Assembly: GCA_037957365.1 (NCBI GenBank)
Contig: JARHVA010002371.1
Coordinates: 1,240,001 to 1,304,000, forward strand
Source of the DNA: Torreya grandis
Lineage: Eukaryota > Streptophyta > Pinopsida > Cupressales > Taxaceae
Reading direction: 5' to 3'
Length of the DNA stretch: 64,000 bases
Every line of letters starts with the position of its first letter. Position 1 is the stretch's first letter. The notes beneath the pieces were generated by a model that saw only the letters and a program-made list of their open reading frames with translations, was not told where the DNA came from and searched no databases. Below are positions 57,843 to 64,000 of this stretch, piece after piece. Made by a program: the position numbers and the translations under genes.

Positions 57843-59122
57843 TGTTTCTCTTAATTTTTTCTCATTTATTTATTTTGGAATAAGATAAGAAACTAGTAAT
57901 TGGGGTGTGGTATAAATACCTAGTTGGTGATGCACGTGTAATCCAGATGATGATGGAGAACTCCTCTTTGGCTAGGAAGGAATAAACTGCAAATAAGAAC
58001 ATACTGCCAAAGGGGATCATTAGTAAGATAGTTAAGTGGACTACTTAGCATGAGCTAGATCCAAGAAGCATATGCTTTCTAAGAGGTTTTCAATCCACTA
58101 TTAATAAAAATCAAGTTGGAAATGATAAAGTAAGGTACTTACATGAGATAAATGTAATAAAATACATAGAAAAAATCAAAAAGAGTTTGTGAAAAAGTAG
58201 GAACATAGATATTTAGGTTTGGGTGGGGTTAAGTGGCTAAAAATAACTTGTTATTTTCTACCACAGTGACCGTTAGTGGTTGGGTGAATTGTTAGTGGTT
58301 GGGCTAATAATTAGTGGTTGGGTAACCATCGGTAGTTGTGCTAACTATCAGTGGTTTCCTATGTGTTTTTAAAGGTTATCAAAAAGGAATTGAAAAATAA
58401 ATAGATGGGAAGACAGAGGTTCTGTTGAGGATCCAATGGAGAGGAAATAGGATGTAGATAGGTTAGATCAGGTTAAGAAGGTTAAAATTTTGAAATAACA
58501 ATGCTAAGGTACTGATATACCTATAACTTATTAGTTGGTTGATAGTTGAAGATTAAATTAATTCTACTAGAATAATGGTACTTTGACCTCAAAAGCAAAT
58601 TTGGTAGAGTTTCAGGTCTCTTTTGCTAATGTTGAGTTTCTAGAAGAAGACTGGATGCTGGAGAGCTTGAATACCTAAATGCTTGATAAATCTAGTGATT
58701 GATGCCTTTTCACCTCCCACTCCCCTCATTTTATAGGAAAAGAGAGATGGAGGATGGAAGGTTCCCTAGTAGGTGATTTTTTTGATCATGATGCATGGAA
58801 GTTCATTAGCACCATGTAAGACAAATGTATTAAATGATGCCTCATTATCTCATACACAACTAGCTAATGTGTTAGGAAGTTGAGGAGGTGAGGAGATTTG
58901 ACCATCAATGGTTAGGCTAACTGTTGATGGTTAGGCTAACCATCGATGGTCAAGTATCGAAGGTAAATTGGTCAAGGTGGGGGTTGAAAGATTTGGTTAA
59001 ATGTTAAGTTAGTAAGTTGATGGATTAGTTTAACTAGGTGGTCAATTAAACTAAGGATCCTCTAGGGGTCTTAAGGCATTTTGACAATTAGAACTATTGT
59101 GTGCAATTTTCTAGTGTCTACA
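57843..59122 (-). repeat. 5' LTR of element C
   Basis: 1280 bp, plus-strand TGTTTCTC...GTCTACA, homologous with 44659-46022. The ACCATCGATGGTTAG-type units occur at 58266-58356 and 58899-58955, with more units than the matching place in the 3' LTR. Confidence 0.93.
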
Positions 59123-59127
59123 TTAAT
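59123..59127. repeat. Target site duplication TTAAT, right copy (element C)
   Basis: Identical to 44654-44658. Confidence 0.9.
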
Positions 59128-60320
59128 ATAATCTAAAAAAAAATGAAATCAAATTCACTATGAAGTTAAATAATGTCTTTCCAAGTGTCATAGACTAGAT
59201 AGATGATGTAGTTGATAAAAAAATGGTAACTTAGCACTATATCTCAAAATTAGCTTAAATTTAATGTGTTATTTTTAATTTTTGAGTTCTATAGCCTCAA
59301 AAAATTCACAATATAATTATTCATTGCATTGGATAATCATTGTTTACAAATGTAGGTGTCTTAATAGTCATGTAGATTGATAGAAGTAGACAAATGATCT
59401 CTAAACTTTTCCTTCTATAAGGGGATACTTTTACAACATCATGTTAAAGGATAAAAATCTCACACAAATAAAACAAGAGAACATAAAAATGAAAACACAC
59501 CACTCTATTTTGGTTGATTCAAGATTGCACGAACCCTTAGATGCTTCTGCATCAATTTGTTAGAAAACCATGATGCTAAAAGTCTAACCATCACACCCAC
59601 ATTAATGTGGATTTTCATTCAAGAATAATGAAAACCATTTAGTATCCATTCCATTTGCTAACTTCTTTATTGTAAAAATGTATCTATTATAATTTATTTG
59701 ACCTTGACGGATCAACATTATAAGAGATCATAAGCATGAACGCTAGCATGTCCTAAGTATCTAACTTTAAATTGACATATGCAATTTCATGGCATCTTAA
59801 GGAAAATTATTAAGGAATAGATTCCCCCTCTTTTTTCATGAGAATCTTCATTCTAAGCCTTTTTAAATGTTGTACACATATATAAGTTACACTATTCTCT
59901 CTCATTGAATATAAGTTTCACTATTATGCATTTGAATTATTTGTGTTTACTATTGTAATATATTCACATTGCATGTTTAATGACTTGTAATTTGATAGTT
60001 AAATTATAAGTTTGTTCTACATGCCACTATCTTGTGACCTATGGTTTAAATAATTGGTATCAAAACAATCATTTTCATATGCCTATACAAATGTGATTTC
60101 CATAATTTAAATAAAGACATCCATTGGATTTTCTTTCACAATAACTAAAAGAACATCATAGCAAGAGTAATATGACTAACCTTTATAATAAATTATCTAA
60201 GATGTCTTAGATGTATAGAAAATCATTCAAAAATCCCTCAAGGAGAAACAAATTGAATTATTTGGATGGATTTTTAAAATCGTGACACAGCTTGGACATC
60301 AAGTGAATCCTTATTGTGTG
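59128..60320. other. Old flanking sequence, one dispersed repeat
   Basis: No coding signal seen. At 59414-59560 it shares a repeat with 23545-23700. It is the continuation of the sequence that C and D entered (25621-26225 and 44484-44653). Confidence 0.45.
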
Positions 60321-60329
60321 ACTTATGCA

Positions 60330-61160
60330 TCCACTATCTCAACATCAAGTCCCTTTCAAATTTAAAAATAAATATTGAAAATATAGTGTTCAAAGGTAAA
60401 ATCAATGCCACAACATTGGATAGTCGCTTTTGACAAATTGAAGGTTATGTGTTAGTTTACCGCTTCACATACTCAAAGAATATCACCTTCACAATGTTGA
60501 AGATGTCCATTTTAGTGTCCCATTTGTGGGAAACATTCAACGTGTAATGTGAGAAAGACTTATCCATTGAGACTTTTAAATTCATTTTTTAGTGTTATGA
60601 ATAATAAATATTACCCCCTCAAGAACTATGAGGTTGTGCACATACATTTTAAGTGGTTATTCCAACTTAAATAAAATTTGGTGCAAGACTAAACCAATAA
60701 ATTCCATGAATACATCACACATTTGTGTGAGACCAAAATGAATTAACATAATATGTTAAAGTAAATCATCGTAATATTACTTTATATTTATGTAAAGTTC
60801 AATTTATTAACTTTCAACACATTGGGGAAAGCATATTATAACACCACCAAGATTAAAGCCAGGGCCAAGATAAAGAAAAAGGTTTCTTCTTTATCTAATT
60901 ATACATGCAAAATCCATCCCACTCCTGATATTCCATGAAAACCCCTATCTAGAAGCAAAAATTATCGCATAAAGGAGAGCATTAATATGAATTTGTGCAA
61001 CATCAGAAGGATCTATTTCCTTTGACATCAGATAAAGGAAATAAAACCCAAGGTGACAAGTGGTTCCATAAACACCACAAAAGCTCACACAATGATTATG
61101 AATTTTTTGTAGAACAAACTTTGATGGTGCAATATATATCAAGATTTATATAAAATGAGA
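60330..61160 (+). pseudogene. Relic I: Ty3/gypsy gag fragment
   Basis: The plus strand, in shifting frames, gives VFKGKINATTLDSRF, YRFTYSKNITFTMLKMSIL, DLSIETFKFIF, YYPLKNYEVVHIHFKW (about 60390-60650), then KWFHKHHKSSHNDYEFFVEQ (about 61050-61110) in the place of a knuckle in which two Cys appear to be Phe. The order is that of a gypsy capsid followed by a knuckle. It is cut at about 61263 by element H. Highly degraded, so the call is tentative. Confidence 0.45.
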
Positions 61161-61263
61161 ACAGTGTATAGATTTAACCTATCTAGGGACTAAAACCATT
61201 TCTATAGACACATTTGAGGAGAGAGAATGCATCTTTAATACAAAGTTTCTAGCTAATGGTCCA

Positions 61264-61732
61264 TGTTTTATGTACCTAGGGGTATGATATATTAATGTAT
61301 ATGGGTTGATAGAGATGCTAACATGTGGCACACATCCCCTTAGTTAGTTATATGGGTCCAATACATTAGGATAAATGAGTAACTTATGGAATTAGTGTAT
61401 TGGGTAATGGTTGGCCTACATTGGGATTAAGAGGTTACCCATCCATTGTTAGTTATTTATAGGTTTATATAAAGGAGTTAAATATCACTGTAAATTAATA
61501 AAGTAAGTATTGAATCTTCTATTATAAGAGGATATCTAAGGTTATCCCCCTAAAGAGACATTATAGATTTATTCCTTATTAAAGGAGTATTGTATGGTGT
61601 TTCCCTACCTGAAGGGTATTCTTTTATTTCTGCATATATTTAATATTTGGGCATTTTGGCCCACCAATATCTATTATGTTGTGTTGATATACATTAGATT
61701 TTGTATATTTCAAATATTATTAGTGTGGATCA
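61264..61732 (+). repeat. 5' LTR of element H
   Basis: 469 bp, TGTTTTATGTACC...GGATCA. The first 190 bp aligns closely with 63812-64000 (for example CATGTGGCACACATCCCCTT in both). Confidence 0.88.
61466..61474 (+). promoter_or_regulatory. Putative TATA box in element H LTR
   Basis: TATATAAAG about 200 bp into the LTR, with AATAAA 30 bp downstream at 61497-61502. Arrangement suits an LTR promoter and polyadenylation signal. Confidence 0.5.
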
Positions 61733-61739
61733 TAATAAG

Positions 61740-61752
61740 TGGTATTAGAGCT
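61740..61752 (+). promoter_or_regulatory. Element H primer binding site (tRNA-iMet type)
   Basis: TGGTATTAGAGCT, one C-to-T change from TGGTATCAGAGC, seven bases after the LTR end. Confidence 0.88.
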
Positions 61753-62249
61753 TTGATTTGGGTAATTTGTGTGGGATGAAATCCTACTTTTGTGGAATTG
61801 TTAATATATTAAAATCAGTCATGAATTTTTGCACAATTTTTTGATTGGAGATGAATAATACTTTAAGGAAGTCATAGTAAAACAAGGAGATTTTATGATC
61901 ATTTTTGAGGGAGTTATTGATATTTTAGGGTTTGTAAAAAATTCATCATATCTACCAAAATATAAGGATTTTTTTTTTAAAAAAAAATTTGTTTTTTGGT
62001 ATTATAACAACATACAAGAAAGTATAACCAACATTTCAAAATATTTTGAAATGTTTTGGGTGATTGTTTACGATTTTATGATTTTTCATAGAGTCACACT
62101 ATAAGCCAAATTTTTTGTATTTTTTTCATAATTTTTACTAAAGTTACATTATCATACATGGAATATGTAGTAAATTTTTTTGACTATTTGGATCAGTTTT
62201 GCATGAGTTACTAAAATTTTAGGGTTTTTTCATAACCCTGGTTTTTGTG

Positions 62250-62660
62250 AATCATGAAGTTAAAAGTATTTTCAAGGGAGGATGATATTGATGCTAGAGA
62301 ATGGTGGATGATTTTTAAGGAGAATAATGTTTGAACAATATGGTGTCAAAGACATTTATACAATTTTATTTATGGGCCTACAACACTTTAGTGGGATGAG
62401 CTGGGACTAAAATGATGGGAAGAAATGGAGCATGTTTTTATAGATCGATGGGGTATAATATAAAAAAATACAAAAAAAGAAGAAGAGGATGATGAGGAAG
62501 GTAATGAAGAAAAGAATGGAGATGGTGAAGAAGAAAAATTAGTGGAAGAAAATAATGCCAATGAGGAGGAAATTGAAAGTGATGATGAAGAAGAAATCAC
62601 ACATAATGATGATGAGGAGAATATATATTGTACAAAAGGAGAGGTAGAATATCTCTAAGA
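62250..62660 (+). pseudogene. Element H gag trace with acidic tract
   Basis: MKLKVFSREDDIDAREWWMI followed by WCQRHLYNFIYGPTTL, WDELGLK and WEEMEHVFIDRW form a short capsid-like segment interrupted by stops. It runs into a Glu/Asp-rich tract (EEEDDEEGNEEKNGDGEEEK and on) at 62470-62640. I do not see a zinc knuckle. Confidence 0.55.
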
Positions 62661-62739
62661 GAAAGAAGAAGGATTTGATGATAAGGGTTTGAATAGTTTG
62701 GATCTAAATAAATCAGAGTCAATTTTTTAGTTTCATGGA

Positions 62740-63070
62740 TGCATAGAAAAGAAGAAGGTCATTATGTCCATAAAACCTAGCAGCAAGTATAACTTCATCA
62801 ACATAGATGTGGCTCAACATCTACATGTTCAAGTAAGCAATATCAAGGAGGCTCAATAATATTCAAGTTTTTGAAGATTCAAATCTCACTATAGATAAAT
62901 ATGTTTTACATTCATATTTTTATGCTTTGGATATGGATGATGTGTATATGGTTCTTGGATATCCATGGTTAGAGACTTTGGTAAAAATCAATATTAATGT
63001 TTATAATAAGTTCATAAAGTTTTGGTCTAGGAAGAATAAGTTCAATCTATAAGATATCATAGTTGGAAAG
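62740..63070 (+). pseudogene. Element H protease-like relic
   Basis: FHGCIEKKKVIMSIKPSSKY, NFINIDVAQHLHVQ, VLHSYFYALDMDDVYMVLGY, PWLETLVKININVYNKFIKF follow the pattern of gypsy aspartic protease (catalytic loop, then V-D-V-V-L-G-x-x-W-L). The catalytic Asp is not seen at its place (I-K-P-S). Frame shifts twice. Confidence 0.7.
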
Positions 63071-63119
63071 GCATAAAGAATAATCAAGGTAGATCATGAA
63101 GATGAGATTGAAGCAAGTG

Positions 63120-63700
63120 AATAAGAGCATGTGGAAGATTCAAATGAAGAAATATTACAAGTAAATAACACATCATCTACTCAAGAAACAAAGGAACCAC
63201 TAAACCAAAAGGTGGAAGTGATAGAAGAAAAGGTTGAAAAGGTCAAAGAATTCGAAAAAGTTAAGATATATAGACACCCACACCATCATGAGAGGAAAAA
63301 ATCATGTATCCATGTGAGGGAATATCATAAAAACAATCACTTTTACTATATAGGAAACTAATGTATCAATGACTATGGTTTCACAAGGAATCAATGGAGT
63401 AATCACTATGGCTATGCACGAAAGCCAAAAAATAACTACTATGGTCATGTGTGGAATCATAGTAGTGTAGTGACATATGGAACATGAATCAATGGGGACA
63501 TTGCTATGACTATGCATGGTATAATAACTACTATGGTCATGAATGGAATCATAGTAGTGCAGTGGAATATGTTACAGGGAATCAAATGAGGAATAATTAT
63601 GCATGGAAAACAAGTATAGTTATGATCATGAATGGAATTAGAGTACCACAATAGAATTTATAAGCAAGGTTAGAGAGTTATCACCTACCAAGATCACATA
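63120..63700 (+). pseudogene. Element H Tyr/His/Asn-rich repeat region
   Basis: After an acidic lead (MEDSNEEILQVNNTSSTQET, EVIEEKVEKVKEF) and HPHHHERKKS comes a unit like NQWSNHYGYARKPKNNYYGH, WNHSSV. At DNA level the unit GAATCAATGG...CTATGGCTATGCA recurs at 63388, 63486 and 63580, a period of 94-98 bp. In copies two and three the frame has changed. No family is recognised. The open frames on the minus strand here are shadows. Confidence 0.7.
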
Positions 63701-63796
63701 TGTATGGTTAGATTATTGATGATGGAGACAAGTGTGTAATGATTTGAAGCGCACTCCTTATTTAGTTTCTTCTTATGTTTTAGGGATGAAACATGT

Positions 63797-63811
63797 AAGA
63801 AATAGAAGGAA
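63797..63811 (+). promoter_or_regulatory. Element H polypurine tract
   Basis: AAGAAATAGAAGGAA directly before the right LTR start TGTTATG. Confidence 0.7.
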
Positions 63812-64000
63812 TGTTATGTACCTAGGGAAAAGATATATTAATCTATATAGGTTGATGGAGATGCCAACATGTGGCACACATCCCCTTAGTTAGTTATATG
63901 GGTCTAATATATTGGGATAAATGAGTAACTTATAGAATTAGTGAATTAGGTAATGGCCAACCTACACTGGGATTAGGAGGTTACTCATCCATTATTAGTT
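63812..64000 (+). repeat. 3' LTR of element H (first 189 bp)
   Basis: Aligned with 61264-61455. The rest lies right of the window. Confidence 0.88.

Larger units (their letters stand above)
44659..59122 (-). mobile_element. Element C: Tat-like Ty3/gypsy retrotransposon, full structure with target duplication
   Basis: LTRs of 1364 bp (44659-46022) and 1280 bp (57843-59122), with TGTTTCTC...GTCTACA ends, are flanked by perfect TTAAT duplications. The minus strand carries a primer site, a leader with a block shared with element F, gag with two zinc-knuckle modules, protease, RT, RNase H, a second RNase H of plant or archaeal type, and integrase, followed by a long 3' region and a polypurine tract. 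The dual RNase H and CHHC knuckles are hallmarks of the Tat/Ogre group. Total 14464 bp. All enzymes are inactivated. Confidence 0.95.
61264..64000 (+). mobile_element. Element H: non-autonomous gypsy-type element with gag and protease only (right LTR truncated by window edge)
   Basis: The left LTR (61264-61732) and the start of the right LTR (63812-64000) are clearly homologous. A tRNA-iMet-type primer site follows the left LTR, and a purine tract precedes the right LTR. The 2.1 kb interior has a capsid trace, a Glu/Asp-rich tract, a protease-like trace and a Tyr/His/Asn-rich repeat, with no RT, RNase H or integrase. This matches the TR-GAG class of non-autonomous elements, plus a protease remnant. 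Confidence 0.85.

Noticed and set aside
61264..61732. Ty1/copia assignment for element H because the LTR starts TGTTA
   Set aside because: The interior protease pattern and gag trace are closer to gypsy, and TGTT starts occur in both groups.
1..64000. tRNA, rRNA, CRISPR array or host protein gene
   Set aside because: I searched by eye on both strands and saw no cloverleaf, rRNA core, regularly spaced array or intron-exon gene with a recognisable product. A tRNA scan could still find something I missed.

Overview
This window is plant nuclear DNA built almost entirely of old, nested LTR retrotransposons of the Ty3/gypsy order. I found no host protein gene, tRNA, rRNA or CRISPR array. The sequence is strongly AT-rich. 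Every coding trace is a gag, protease (PR), reverse transcriptase (RT), RNase H (RH) or integrase (IN) relic broken by stops and frameshifts. Athila-like and Tat-like families, tRNA-iMet and tRNA-Asp type primer sites, and CHHC zinc knuckles all point to a seed plant. Long, old (roughly 80% identical LTR pairs), still recognisable nested elements suggest a large, slowly purged genome such as a gymnosperm, but the species cannot be fixed from this sequence.

Layout. (1) 1-4733, element A, minus strand: 3' LTR cut by the window edge, a 2.7 kb interior with gag and PR and a deletion that joins RT to IN, a tRNA-iMet primer site, and a 5' LTR. It sits inside the RT of element B. (2) 4734-16615, element B, minus strand: its polyprotein reads gag, PR, RNase H, then RT. 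It is split by element F. (3) 6201-12930, element F, plus strand: 1188-bp LTRs, target duplication AATAT, a non-coding interior full of short repeats. (4) 16616-26225: a degenerate tandem repeat, an unidentified minus-strand coding relic, and a plus-strand Tat-like relic G (CAT-rich block, gag, Ser/Thr/Pro-rich linker). A 441-bp tandem duplication lies inside it. (5) 26231-44478, element D, minus strand: an 18.2 kb Athila-like element with 1.7 kb LTRs and target duplication AATCA. It contains the nested element E (29558-35026), a non-autonomous element encoding a G-patch plus zinc-knuckle protein. (6) 44659-59122, element C, minus strand: a 14.5 kb Tat-like element with target duplication TTAAT and domain order gag, PR, RT, RH, second RNase H, IN. 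(7) 59128-64000: mostly blank sequence, a gag relic I, and element H (plus strand, right LTR cut by the window edge), which has gag and PR but no RT or IN.

How the parts relate. The reading order of insertions is B, then A and F into B; D, then E into D; D and C in nearly the same host site, only about 175 bp apart. F and C share a conserved block of about 100 bp in their untranslated leaders, so F may be a non-autonomous partner of a C-like family. E and H also look non-autonomous and would have needed enzymes from elsewhere. Catalytic residues are lost in A (PR), C (RT, IN) and D (PR, IN), many by C-to-T or G-to-A changes of the kind left by methylated-cytosine decay, so none of the elements should be active today.
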